A stretch of DNA of 64,000 bases. Origin: DASXIF01 sp036498145. Lineage in GTDB: Bacteria; Actinomycetota; Actinomycetes; Mycobacteriales; Jatrophihabitantaceae. The stretch lies in contig CAVPSV010000002.1 in assembly GCA_963708625.1 (NCBI GenBank), positions 806,001-870,000 of the forward strand, in the 5' to 3' direction. Of this stretch, positions 45,961-55,122 are shown piece after piece. The notes beneath the pieces are model-generated. The model saw only the letters and a list, made by a program, of their open reading frames with translations. It ran no database searches and was not told where the DNA came from. Position 1 is the first letter of the stretch; every line of letters begins with the position of its first letter. Both the position numbers and the translations under genes were made by a program.

Positions 45961-46189
45961 GGCTTTGGCTCCTGTTTCGGTCGTGAGTCGGGCGGTGCCT
46001 GCCGCTACTCCCGCGTCTGCCGGACGGTTCGGCATAAACTCTCAGCCTCAAGTAGACGTTTAACGTTATGTCAACCTGTGCTGTTGGACCGAAGCTAGAA
46101 CGAGTGCGCGCGCAACCGGCGCAGGCGCGCCGCGCGACACGCCGCTTTCTCTCGGCGCCCGTGGCGCTGGGTCGACGCTCGCTGGCACG
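45961..46189 (-). promoter_or_regulatory. ftsQ-ftsZ intergenic region, candidate ftsZ promoter
   Basis: 229 nt without a gene, the longest gap in the division cluster. On the minus strand TTGACA occurs at 46074-46069 followed by taacgttaaacg, a good -35-like element, but no convincing -10 hexamer sits 16-18 nt further on. Separate ftsZ promoters in this gap are known in other actinobacteria. The assignment is inference. Confidence 0.4.
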
Positions 46190-46963
46190 TCATCGGACGA
46201 CGACCTGGTCCGGATCGGTGATGTCGAACTGGGTGCCCGGCTGGGTGAGTAATGCAGGCAGGATCCGGGCCTTGTCCGCATTGCGGTCATCGCTGCCCCA
46301 GCGAACGACCCGCGAGTCCGTCAGCAGCAACGTGATCGAGCCCGGATCGAGCGCTTGAATCGAGGTGAGCCGTCGGCGGATCGAATCCGGGAGGGCCGCG
46401 GCCACGTCTGCCACGGCGCGGGCGGTGGCGATGCCGGCAGGCCCGGCCGGCACCTGGAGCAGCGGCAGGCCGGGCGGGCGGGCGGTCACGGTCCGGAACT
46501 GTTCGCCGGTGCGATCGAGGAGCGCGAACCCTGAGCCGCTCGGCAGGTATCCGACGGCGACACGCTCGATCACCGAGATCACCACGGTGCCCGGATAGGA
46601 CACTCGAACCGATGCCGAGGCAACCTCCGGCAGGCGCTGCACGCGGTGCGCCACCGCCGAGGTGTCCAGCCGGATCAACGGCGCGCCGTGGTGCACGTCG
46701 GCCGCGGCACGCACGTCCGCCGCGGAGAGCTGGTGCGTACCGCGCACCGTTAACGTCCGCACCCCGAGCACCGGGCTGAAACCGACCATCCAGATTGCGA
46801 TGACACACAGCAGCACCGCCCCGGCCGCCGTCCATGCCACGGTCCGGCGGTGCCAGCCGGGCCAGCGCCCGTACCAACCCGGCCGGGGGTCCGACGGGGG
46901 CACCTTGCCCGCGCCCACAGCGCTCCCCCGTGCCGGTGACGTCGGCCGGTCGGTCGTCGTCAC
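46190..46963 (-). CDS. ftsQ: Cell division protein FtsQ (257 aa)
   Basis: Bitopic divisome protein. Cytoplasmic Pro/Gly-rich N-terminus, one membrane helix (about 44-64), then a POTRA domain (VRTLTVRGTHQLSAADVRAA...APLIRLDTSAVAHRVQRLPEVASASVRVSYPGTVVISVIER) and the FtsQ domain ending DPDQVVVR. The GTG at 46963 overlaps the murC stop (GTGA). Confidence 0.94.
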   Translation of the reverse strand: MTTTDRPTSPARGSAVGAGKVPPSDPRPGWYGRWPGWHRRTVAWTAAGAVLLCVIAIWMVGFSPVLGVRTLTVRGTHQLSAADVRAAADVHHGAPLIRLDTSAVAHRVQRLPEVASASVRVSYPGTVVISVIERVAVGYLPSGSGFALLDRTGEQFRTVTARPPGLPLLQVPAGPAGIATARAVADVAAALPDSIRRRLTSIQALDPGSITLLLTDSRVVRWGSDDRNADKARILPALLTQPGTQFDITDPDQVVVR

Positions 46964-48492
46964 GCCCGTGCCGATCGCTCGACCTGTCGCGCGGCACAGG
47001 CGTCACGGATCTCCGGGCACAACAGGTGCACATTGCCGATGCCCATGGTGAGTACAAGGTCGCCGGGCTGGGCCACGTCGGCGATCCGGCGCGGCACGGC
47101 AGCGAATCGCGGCTCGTACAGCACGCGCTCGGCCGGAAGCGGGATGCGCGTGCTGATCGTGGCACCGTTGATCCCGGGGATCGGCTCCTCCCGGGCCGGA
47201 AACACGTCCATCACCACCGCGATGTCGGCCAACGCCATCGCCTCCGCGAATTCATCGGCAAAGGTCTGCGTGCGGCTGTATGTACCGGGCTGGAACACCG
47301 CAATCAGGCGTCCGCCGATCGGCACCGCCGCACGCGCCGCGGTCAGCGAAGCGGCGATCTCGGTCGGGTGATGCGCGTAGTCGTCGTACACCTGCACCCC
47401 GCCGCCGGTGCCGTGCGCCTCGAACCGCCGGTGCACGCCGCCGAAGGTCGCCCATGCCTGCGCGACTTTGTCGAGGTCGAGCCCGAGTTCAGCGGCCATC
47501 GCCAGGGCGGCAGCGGCGTTCAGCGCCATGTGCCGCCCGACCAGCGAGGCCACCATCACCTGGCGAGTGCCCATATCCGTCGCCCGCACGGTGAACTCGA
47601 CCGCGTGCGCGTGCTCGACGATGTCGCTCACGGTGACGTCGGCGCCCGCCGCGGTGCCGTAGGTGCGCACCCGGTGACCGGTGCTGCGCGCGTACTCACC
47701 AATCCGCACGGCGCCCGGGTCGTCCGCGCAGACCAGGAACAGCCCGCCGCGCTCCACCCGGTCCGCGAACGCCTCGAACGCGCGGAAGATCCCCGCCAGA
47801 TCGCCGTGATTCTCCAGATGGTCCGCCTCGACGTTGGTGACCACGGCGGCGATCGGCCGCGTGAGCAGGAACGAGCCGTCGCTCTCGTCCGCCTCGACGA
47901 TGGCCAGCTCCCCGGTGCCGAGATGCGCGTTGCGGCCCGTCTCGTACAAGTTGCCGCCGATGGCGAAAGACGGGTCGACCCCGCAGGCCTGCGCTCCGAC
48001 GGTGAGCAGCGAGGTCGTCGTGGTCTTGCCGTGCGTGCCGGCAATGGCCACACAGCGGCGATCCTCCAGGGCGGAGGCAAGTGCCGCCGCCCGGCGCAAC
48101 ACGGGCTTGCCACTGCGCCGGGCCGCGGCGAACTCCTCGGCGTCCGGATTGATCGCGGTGGTGTAGACGAAGGTGTCCGCGTCGTCGAGATGCGCCGGCG
48201 AGTGCCCGATCAGCACGGTGGCGCCGAGTGCCCGCAGGCCGGTGACGGTCAGCGAGTCCCTCGCCTCGCAGCCGCTCACCGGCACGCCACGCTCGATCAG
48301 GATGCGGGCGAGCGCGCTCATGCCCGAGCCGGCGATGCCCATGATGTGCACCCGACCGAGTTCGCGCAGCGGCGGAATGGCATCGACGGCAGCGCTGCGC
48401 ACCAGGGCGGCACCGGGTGCGGTCCAGTCCACCGGACGCCCTTGGCTGGCGTCGTGCGTGGGGCGGCCGCTGCTGTTCGACGGGCTGTTCAT
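46960..48492 (-). CDS. murC: UDP-N-acetylmuramate--L-alanine ligase (510 aa)
   Basis: Adds the first amino acid of the peptidoglycan stem. N-domain HIMGIAGSGMSALARIL, ATP loop GTHGKTTTTSLL, VEADESDGSFL, NVEADHLENHGD, and the C-domain YDDYAHHPTEIAASL. The first 40 residues are a poorly conserved extension. The ATG at 48492 overlaps the murG stop (ATGA), supporting that start. Confidence 0.96.
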   Translation of the reverse strand: MNSPSNSSGRPTHDASQGRPVDWTAPGAALVRSAAVDAIPPLRELGRVHIMGIAGSGMSALARILIERGVPVSGCEARDSLTVTGLRALGATVLIGHSPAHLDDADTFVYTTAINPDAEEFAAARRSGKPVLRRAAALASALEDRRCVAIAGTHGKTTTTSLLTVGAQACGVDPSFAIGGNLYETGRNAHLGTGELAIVEADESDGSFLLTRPIAAVVTNVEADHLENHGDLAGIFRAFEAFADRVERGGLFLVCADDPGAVRIGEYARSTGHRVRTYGTAAGADVTVSDIVEHAHAVEFTVRATDMGTRQVMVASLVGRHMALNAAAALAMAAELGLDLDKVAQAWATFGGVHRRFEAHGTGGGVQVYDDYAHHPTEIAASLTAARAAVPIGGRLIAVFQPGTYSRTQTFADEFAEAMALADIAVVMDVFPAREEPIPGINGATISTRIPLPAERVLYEPRFAAVPRRIADVAQPGDLVLTMGIGNVHLLCPEIRDACAARQVERSARA

Positions 48493-49658
48493 GTCTCCGA
48501 TCCAGGGTGGCTCGAGCCAGGTCGCCGCGGCGGCCGGGCGCCTGCCGACAGGTGGCGATGCTCCGCGGCGACCATCAGTACATGACGAGCCAGCACCTCG
48601 GCAGCGTCACGGGATCCAGCATGCGCCGCCGCCGTCGACATCTGCGCGAGCGCGCGTGGATCGGTGATTCGGGGCACCACCTCGGCCAGGACCAGCTCCG
48701 GAGTCAGCGCAGCGTCATCGACGAGCAGACCGCCACCGACCTGCACGATCGGCTCGGCGTTGAGCCGCTGCTCGCCGTTGCCGACCGGGTACGGCACGTA
48801 CAACGCCGGCAGGCCGACGGCGGCGAGTTCGGCGCACGTCATAGCCCCGCACCGGCACAGAGCGAAATCGGCCGCGGCGTAGGCGTATTGCATCTGCTCG
48901 ATGAACGGCACCACCACATACGGCGGGGCGCCCGGTTGCGACGGCACCTCGAGCACGTTCTTCGGGCCGATCACATGCAGCACCTGCACCCCCGCGGCGC
49001 GCAACCCGTCCGCGGCCCCGGACGCCGCCCAGTTCAGCGAGCGGGCACCCTGCGAGCCGCCGGTTACCAGCAGGGTGGGCAGGTCGGGGGCCAGCCCGAA
49101 CCGCTCGCGCGCCGATGCGCGCAGCGTGTCCCGGTCCAGCCCGGAGATCTCCGGACGCAGCGGGATGCCGATCACCGTGGCATGCGGCAAGCGCGCCCGC
49201 GCGACCGCGGTGAACACATGCGTCGTCATCCGCGCGGCGGCCCGATTCGCCAGCCCGGGGCGGGCGTTGGCCTCGTGCACCACGATCGGCAGGTTGAGCT
49301 GGCGGGCGGCGAGGTAGGCGGGCACGGCGACATACCCGCCGAAGCCCACCACCACCTCCGCCTCAACTCGGGTGAGGATCTCGGCGGCGACCGCGACGGC
49401 AGCTCGAACGCGACCCGGCGTGGCGAAAAGATCGCGGCCGAGCCGACGCGGCATCGGCACCGGCGGCACCATCTCCAAGGGATATCCGCGGGCCGGAATG
49501 AGCCTGGCGTCCAAGCCCTTCGGCGTGCCCAAGGCTGTGATCGCGGCGTCCGGCTCAAGGCGCCGGATGGCGTCGGCCAGGTTCATCGCCGGTTCGATGT
49601 GCCCGGCCGTGCCGCCGCCGGCGACAACGATCCGCGGCGGGGACTTGGCGAGCGTCAC
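48489..49658 (-). CDS. murG: Lipid II synthase MurG (389 aa)
   Basis: GT28 transferase moving GlcNAc from UDP-GlcNAc onto lipid I at the inner membrane face. GGGTAGHIEPAMNLADAI and GYPLEMVPPVP are acceptor-side motifs. TGGSQGARSLN, PFIEQMQYAYAAADFALCRCGAMTCAEL and PYPVGNGEQRLNAEPIV form the donor side. GTG 49658 overlaps the ftsW stop (GTGA). Confidence 0.96.
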   Translation of the reverse strand: MTLAKSPPRIVVAGGGTAGHIEPAMNLADAIRRLEPDAAITALGTPKGLDARLIPARGYPLEMVPPVPMPRRLGRDLFATPGRVRAAVAVAAEILTRVEAEVVVGFGGYVAVPAYLAARQLNLPIVVHEANARPGLANRAAARMTTHVFTAVARARLPHATVIGIPLRPEISGLDRDTLRASARERFGLAPDLPTLLVTGGSQGARSLNWAASGAADGLRAAGVQVLHVIGPKNVLEVPSQPGAPPYVVVPFIEQMQYAYAAADFALCRCGAMTCAELAAVGLPALYVPYPVGNGEQRLNAEPIVQVGGGLLVDDAALTPELVLAEVVPRITDPRALAQMSTAAAHAGSRDAAEVLARHVLMVAAEHRHLSAGARPPRRPGSSHPGSET

Positions 49659-51193
49659 CGGCGGGTCCGGTCGAGGCGTCCGGCGCCGCCGACGTCATCG
49701 GTACCGGTCGGGCGCAGCGGTTGACCGGCCCGCGGGCGGCGCACCTGCTGGCCGGGGCGCGGGGCCGGCATGCGCACCACCCGGCCGGGACCCTCGGGGC
49801 GGGCGGATCCGCCCTGGCGGCGCGGCGCCGGTGCGCGTCGCTTCGGTGCGGCATACGGCTTGGCCACGGGGATCCGCAGCAGCCGTTCGGTGCGGCTGCG
49901 TCGCCCGAACCGCTCGGCCTTGCGGCCGGCGGCGACGGCGGGCGTCTCATGGCGAGCGAAGGACAGCATCATGCCTAGGACGAAGAACGAGGCGAGCAGT
50001 GACGTGCCGCCAGCTGAAATGAACGGCAACGGGATACCGGTCACCGGCAGCAGGCCGGTCACATATCCGATATTGATCACCGCCTGGCCGCACAGCCAGA
50101 CCGTCGCCGCGCCGGCGACGACCCGCACGAACGGGTCGGCGTTGCGGCGGGCGATGCGCATGCCGGTGTAGGCGAGCAGGCCGAACAGCGCCAACACCGC
50201 GACGCAGCCGATCAGGCCGAGTTCCTCACCGACGACGGCGAAGACGTAGTCGGAGTTCGCGTTCGGCACCCAGCCGTACTTCGACGTTCCCTGCCCCAGG
50301 CCGACACCGAAGATGCCGCCGGAGGCGAGCGCGTAGAGCCCTTCGACGGTGTGGAAGCCGGTGTTCTTCGCGTCCTTGAACGGGTGCAGGAAGGTGATCA
50401 GCCGCTCCCACCGGTACGGCGCGGCGAAAGCCAGCGCGGCGATGACACCGGCCAGCGCGCAGACCACGGCCACGAAGTAGCGGATGGGCATGCCCACCAT
50501 CCACAGCAGGCCCAGCAGGATGAGCATGAAACAGCACGTGGTGCCCAGATCCGGTTCGAGCATGACCAGCCCGGCCACCAGCACGAATGCGGGCACGAGC
50601 GGCACGAACAGGTGCCTGGCCCGGCGCAGCGTGCCGAACTGCTGCTTGCGGGCGAGCAGGTCGCCACCCCACAACAGGATGGCCACCTTGGCGAACTCCG
50701 AGGGCTGCAGCTGCAACGGGCCGAGGTCGATCCACCGACGGGCGCCGTACACACCCACGCCGATACCAGGAATCAGGACGGCGACGAGTGTCACCAGGGC
50801 CAGGGCGAGCATCGGGTAGGCCAGGAAGCGGTAGGCCCGTGGCGGCAGCCGTACCGCGAACCAGAACAGCGGCAGCCCGATGGCGACGAACTCCGCCTCC
50901 TTGACCACCTGGGTCCACATCGATGTGGTGGCTCCGTCCGCGCTGTGCGACGCGGCGATGGTGGTGGACACCGCCATCAGAATCCCGAAACCCAACAACC
51001 CGAGCGCGGACAGCAGCAACAGCTGAACCGAGGCGTAGGGCCGATCGGTGAACCGCTCGGCCGCCCGGTCGCGGTGCAACCGCATCCGCAGCTGGGCGGC
51101 AAGCTGGCCGCGCAGCCCGTTGAGCGCACCGGTTGCCGATCCGGCGCCCAGCTGGGCGGCGGTGAGTTCGTCACTCGCGGCGAGGCGGGTCAT
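49655..51193 (-). CDS. ftsW: FtsW peptidoglycan glycosyltransferase (512 aa)
   Basis: SEDS-family polymerase partnered with FtsI. About ten membrane segments. Signatures include WIDLGPLQLQPSEFAKVAILLW, LEPDLGTTCCF, GLGQGTSKYGWVPNANSDYVF, VVGEELGLIGC and the late ISAGGTSLLASFFVLGMML. The C-terminal 90 residues are a basic Pro/Arg-rich cytoplasmic tail, as in mycobacterial FtsW. The ATG at 51193 overlaps the murD stop (ATGA). Confidence 0.96.
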   Translation of the reverse strand: MTRLAASDELTAAQLGAGSATGALNGLRGQLAAQLRMRLHRDRAAERFTDRPYASVQLLLLSALGLLGFGILMAVSTTIAASHSADGATTSMWTQVVKEAEFVAIGLPLFWFAVRLPPRAYRFLAYPMLALALVTLVAVLIPGIGVGVYGARRWIDLGPLQLQPSEFAKVAILLWGGDLLARKQQFGTLRRARHLFVPLVPAFVLVAGLVMLEPDLGTTCCFMLILLGLLWMVGMPIRYFVAVVCALAGVIAALAFAAPYRWERLITFLHPFKDAKNTGFHTVEGLYALASGGIFGVGLGQGTSKYGWVPNANSDYVFAVVGEELGLIGCVAVLALFGLLAYTGMRIARRNADPFVRVVAGAATVWLCGQAVINIGYVTGLLPVTGIPLPFISAGGTSLLASFFVLGMMLSFARHETPAVAAGRKAERFGRRSRTERLLRIPVAKPYAAPKRRAPAPRRQGGSARPEGPGRVVRMPAPRPGQQVRRPRAGQPLRPTGTDDVGGAGRLDRTRR

Positions 51194-52596
51194 GCCGGCA
51201 GTTCCCGAGCAGCGGTCGCGAATGCCTCCCCGCGCGCGGCATAGCCGCGGAACATGTCATACGAGGCGGCCGCGGGTGCGAGCAGCACCGTGTCGCCGGG
51301 ACGCGCGAGCCCGGCCGCGGCGGCAACCACCTCGGTCATCGCCCCATCGTCGGTCCTGATCACCTCCACGACGCGGACATCCGGCGCGTGTCGCCGCAGG
51401 GCCTGCGCGATCGCCTCTCGGTCTTCTCCCAGCAATACGACGCCACGCAGCCGGCCGGCCACGCTCGCCACCAACTCATCCACCACGGTGCCCTTGAGCT
51501 GACCGCCGCCGATCCACACCACCGGCTGGTACGCGGTGAGCGAGGCGAGCGCGGCGTGCGCATTCGTCGCCTTGCTGTCATCGACGTAGTCCACCCCGGC
51601 GCGGGTCGCCACGAACTCGTTGCGGTGCGGGTCTGGCCGAAACGCCTGCAAGCCGGCGGCCACCACCTCGGCGCTGACCCCGTGCGCGCGAGCCAGGGCC
51701 GCCGCGGCGAGTGCGTTGGCAACGTTGTGCGCACCCGGCGGCCGAATACTCGCCGCGGCCACCAGTGGCAACGGACGCTCCGCGGCGCCGCCGAACGCGC
51801 GGTCGGTGAGCATGCCGTCGACGACGCCGAGCTGGCCCGGCCCGGGCGGTCCGAGGGTGAACGTCACCTTCGTCGGCGTTTCGGCCGAGCGCAGCAGCTC
51901 CGCCACCCGCGGGTCATCGGCGTTACCGATGGCGAGCCAACCTGCCCAGATCCTGGTCTTGGCCGCGGCGTAGGCCTCCATCGAGCCGTGCCAGTCCAGG
52001 TGATCCGGGGCCAGATTGAGCAGCGCACCGGCCGCCGGCGTGATGCTGGACGACCAGTACAGCTGAAAGCTGGACACCTCGACGGCGAGCACGTCGTACG
52101 GCGGTTCGGTCACGACCGCATCGATGATCGGGACACCGACGTTGCCCACTGCGAGCGCACGCGCCCCGGAGACCTGCAGGATCGACTCGAGCATGCGTGC
52201 CGTCGTCGTTTTGCCGTTGGTGCCGGTGACCGCCAGCCACGGCGGCGCGGCGGGCCCACGCAGCCGCCAGGCGAACTCCACTTCACCCAGCACCTCGATG
52301 CCGCGCGCCAGCGCGTCGATCAGCAGCGGGTGGTCCGGCCGCCAGCCCGGCGACGTCACGACAAGATCCACACCGGCCGGCATCTGCTGCGGCGAGCCGA
52401 TATAGACCGCGCCGGCGCGCACCAGATCGGCCACGGCGGTGGAGGTGTCCCGATCCGCGAGCAGCACCCGCGCCCGGCGCGCGAGCAGCACCCGCGTAGC
52501 AGAGGTCCCGGCGACGCCGGCGCCGCAGACCAGCACCGTCCGATCGGCGAAGTCCATGGCGCCGGCGCCCCGCGGGCGCGGCGATCGATCAGCCAT
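51190..52596 (-). CDS. murD: UDP-N-acetylmuramoylalanine--D-glutamate ligase (468 aa)
   Basis: Second stem-peptide ligase. N-domain TVLVCGAGVAGTSATRVLL, ATP loop VTGTNGKTTTARML, LAVEVSSFQLYW, NLAPDHLDWHGS, and C-domain YVDDSKATNAHAALASL and WIGGGQLKG. Start is ATG 52596, overlapping the mraY end by 8 nt, or ATG 52557 (MDFADRTVLV), which gives a more typical length. This gene is clean, with no frameshift. Confidence 0.95.
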   Translation of the reverse strand: MADRSPRPRGAGAMDFADRTVLVCGAGVAGTSATRVLLARRARVLLADRDTSTAVADLVRAGAVYIGSPQQMPAGVDLVVTSPGWRPDHPLLIDALARGIEVLGEVEFAWRLRGPAAPPWLAVTGTNGKTTTARMLESILQVSGARALAVGNVGVPIIDAVVTEPPYDVLAVEVSSFQLYWSSSITPAAGALLNLAPDHLDWHGSMEAYAAAKTRIWAGWLAIGNADDPRVAELLRSAETPTKVTFTLGPPGPGQLGVVDGMLTDRAFGGAAERPLPLVAAASIRPPGAHNVANALAAAALARAHGVSAEVVAAGLQAFRPDPHRNEFVATRAGVDYVDDSKATNAHAALASLTAYQPVVWIGGGQLKGTVVDELVASVAGRLRGVVLLGEDREAIAQALRRHAPDVRVVEVIRTDDGAMTEVVAAAAGLARPGDTVLLAPAAASYDMFRGYAARGEAFATAARELPA

Positions 52597-53680
52597 TGCC
52601 GGTGAAGTCGGCGTAGAACAGCCCCATCCCGAACGCCACGGCCAGGCCGGCGACGATCCAGAACCGGACGATGATCGTCACTTCCTGCCAGCCCCCGAGT
52701 TCGAAATGGTGGTGCAACGGCGCCATTCGGAAGACGCGCCGCCCAGTCCCCGTCCTGATGCGGGTGTACTTGAACCAGCCGGTCTGGATGATGCCGGACA
52801 GGGTCACCATGGCGAACAACCCGCCGAGCACGACGAGCAGCAACTCGGTCCGGGACAGGATCGCCAACCCGGCCATCAGGCCGCCAAGGGCCATGGACCC
52901 GGTGTCGCCCATGAAGATTTGCGCGGGCGAGGCGTTCCACCACAGGAATCCGAAACAGGCGCCGAGTGCGGCGGCCGCGACGAGTGCCAGATCGAGCGGG
53001 TCGCGAACCGTGTAGCAACCGTGGTGGAAGGCGGGATAGCACGGGTTGCGGTACTGCAGGAACGTGATCAGCGCGAAAGCGCCGAACACCATCGCCGCCG
53101 CGCCGGCCGCCAGACCGTCCAGGCCGTCGGTGAGGTTCACCGCGTTGGACGTCGCCGAGATGATCAAGTACGCGATCGCCACGAAGCCGACCGAAGTGAG
53201 TCCGATCTGGCTGATGTCGCGGACATAGGACAGGTGCGTCGAGGCCGGTGTCACGCCGTGGCGGTCGTGGAAGCCCAACGCCAGCACCGCGAAGGTGACC
53301 GCGACGAAAAACTGGCCGGCGAACTTGGCTCGTGCGCGCAGGCCGAGGTTGCGCTGGCGGCGGATCTTGATGAAGTCGTCCAGGAAGCCGACCACGCCCA
53401 GGCCAACCATCAGGAACAACGCCAGCAGCCCGTCAGCGGCGGGACCGCCACCACCGTTGATCGCGACGATGGCATGCGCCACGGCGTAACCGGTAACCGT
53501 GGAACCGATGATGGCGACGCCGCCCATGGTCGGGGTGCCGCGCTTGACCAGATGGCTCTGCGGCCCATCGCTGCGTATCTCCTGGCCGAAGCCGCGGCGG
53601 CGGAAATACGCGACCAGCATCGGCGTGCACAGGATCGAGGTCAGCAGCGAGACGACCGCAGCGATAAGGATGGTCCTCAC
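52589..53680 (-). CDS. mraY: Phospho-N-acetylmuramoyl-pentapeptide-transferase MraY (363 aa)
   Basis: Forms lipid I from UDP-MurNAc-pentapeptide and undecaprenyl phosphate. Ten membrane segments. The conserved loops are SHLVKRGTPTMGGVAII, GFLDDFIKIRR, NAVNLTDGLDGLAAG, FMGDTGSMALGG and the HHHFEL signature MAPLHHHFELGG. GTG 53680 is set by homology and GGGAGG about 10 nt upstream. Its frame stays open upstream into murF, which as sequenced has no stop in that frame (see murF). Confidence 0.96.
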   Translation of the reverse strand: MRTILIAAVVSLLTSILCTPMLVAYFRRRGFGQEIRSDGPQSHLVKRGTPTMGGVAIIGSTVTGYAVAHAIVAINGGGGPAADGLLALFLMVGLGVVGFLDDFIKIRRQRNLGLRARAKFAGQFFVAVTFAVLALGFHDRHGVTPASTHLSYVRDISQIGLTSVGFVAIAYLIISATSNAVNLTDGLDGLAAGAAAMVFGAFALITFLQYRNPCYPAFHHGCYTVRDPLDLALVAAAALGACFGFLWWNASPAQIFMGDTGSMALGGLMAGLAILSRTELLLVVLGGLFAMVTLSGIIQTGWFKYTRIRTGTGRRVFRMAPLHHHFELGGWQEVTIIVRFWIVAGLAVAFGMGLFYADFTGNG

Positions 53681-55122
53681 GCCGCAACTGCCTCCCGTCC
53701 CGTCCGTCGGGTCCATCTCCGCGGCTGTGCGCGCATCGTCGGCGATGGCGAGGGCCACGCGTTCCAGGCTCGCCGCCCGGGAGGCCTTGACCAGCACGAC
53801 GTCGCCGGGGCGCAGCTCTGCCCGCAGTTCGGCGATGGCCGTGTCGGTGTCAGCCACCCAACTGGCCGAACCTCGCCATGAGCCTTCCAGAACCGCAGCC
53901 CGCTCGATGGGCCGGGCACCCTCGCCCACCGCGATCAGCCTCGCTACGCCGAGTTCGGCGACCAGCCGGCCCACCGCCTCATGCGCGTCGGTCTCCGCAC
54001 TGCCCAGCTCAGCCATCGCACCGAGGACGGCGACCCCGCGGGCACCGCGCCGCCCGGCCAGTTCGGCCAGCGTTGCAACGCAGCCGCCATCGACTCCGGG
54101 TTCGCGTTGTACGCGTCATTGACGATCAGCACGCCGTCGTTGCGCTCGGTCAACTCCATCCGCCACGGCGATACCGGCCGTGCCTCGTCGATCCCAGCCG
54201 CGGCCTCGGCCAGCGACAGGCCACAGGCGAGCGCGGCGGCGACAGCGGCGAGCGCGTTGCCCACCGAATGCCGCCCTGGGTAGTTGAGGTGTACCTGGGC
54301 GGTATCGCCGCCGGCCCGAATGGTGAACCGGGGCCGGCCCAATTCGTCGTGGTGCACGTCCGCGGCATGCACGTCCGCACTCGGCGACTCGCCGAAGGTC
54401 ACGATCCGCGCAGCGGTGCGGCCGGCCATGGCGAGCACCAGCGGGTCGTCGGCATTGAGCACCGCAACCCCGCCGTCACGCCCGGCCGGCAACGCCTCGA
54501 CGAGTTCGCCCTTGGCCTGCGCGATCGCCTCGCGCGAACCGAATTCACCGAGGTGGGCCGAGCCGACGTTGAGTTCGACACCGACGAGCGGCGGGGCGAT
54601 CTCGGTGAGGTACCGGATGTGTCCGATCCCGCGGGCGCTGTTCTCCAGCACCAGGAAGCGCGTTGCTGCTCGGCCCGCAGCACCGTGTAGGGATGGCCGA
54701 GTTCGTTGTTGAACGAGCCGGGTGGCGCCACGGTCGGCCCGGCCGCACTCAGGATCTGGGCGAGCATGTCCTTGGTCGTCGTCTTGCCGGAGGAGCCGGT
54801 GATGCCGACCACGATCAGCGCCGGGCAGCTGGCGTACCACGTACGCCGCGAGGGCGGCGAGTGCGGCGAAGCCGTCTGCGGTCAGGATGCATGGCCCATC
54901 GACCGGGCGGGTGACCAGCGCCGCGACGGCCCCGTTGCCGATCGCGTCGGCGACGTAGTCGTGACCGTCGACATGCTCGCCTGCCAGCGCCAGGAAGAGT
55001 CCGCCCGGTCGGATCTTGCGGGAGTCGAACTCGACCTGGCCGCGCACGACGGTGGCTGGGTCGGCGCCGTGCAATCGGCCGCCGACGATGTCGGCGATCT
55101 CGCCGAGCCTCAGCGCGATCAC
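53677..55122 (-). CDS. murF: UDP-MurNAc-tripeptide--D-Ala-D-Ala ligase MurF (several frameshifts as sequenced)
   Basis: Adds D-Ala-D-Ala to complete the stem pentapeptide. Starts MIALRLGEIADIVGG at GTG 55122, overlapping the murE stop. Recognisable parts are spread over frames: AAYVVRQLPG, then GITGSSGKTTTKDMLAQIL with GSFNNELGHPYTVLRAEQQ (other frame), then FLVLENSARGIGHIRYL to NDAYNANPESMAAALQ, then TLAELAGRRGARGVAVLGAM and AELGSAETDAHEAVGRLV. Shifts lie near 54820, 54660 and 54077 (a missing A in CAA-ACG), and one more must lie between about 53740 and 53681. There the present frame reads through into mraY, while the neighbouring frame ends REAVAA with TGA overlapping the mraY GTG. Total span fits about 481 residues. 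Confidence 0.88.
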
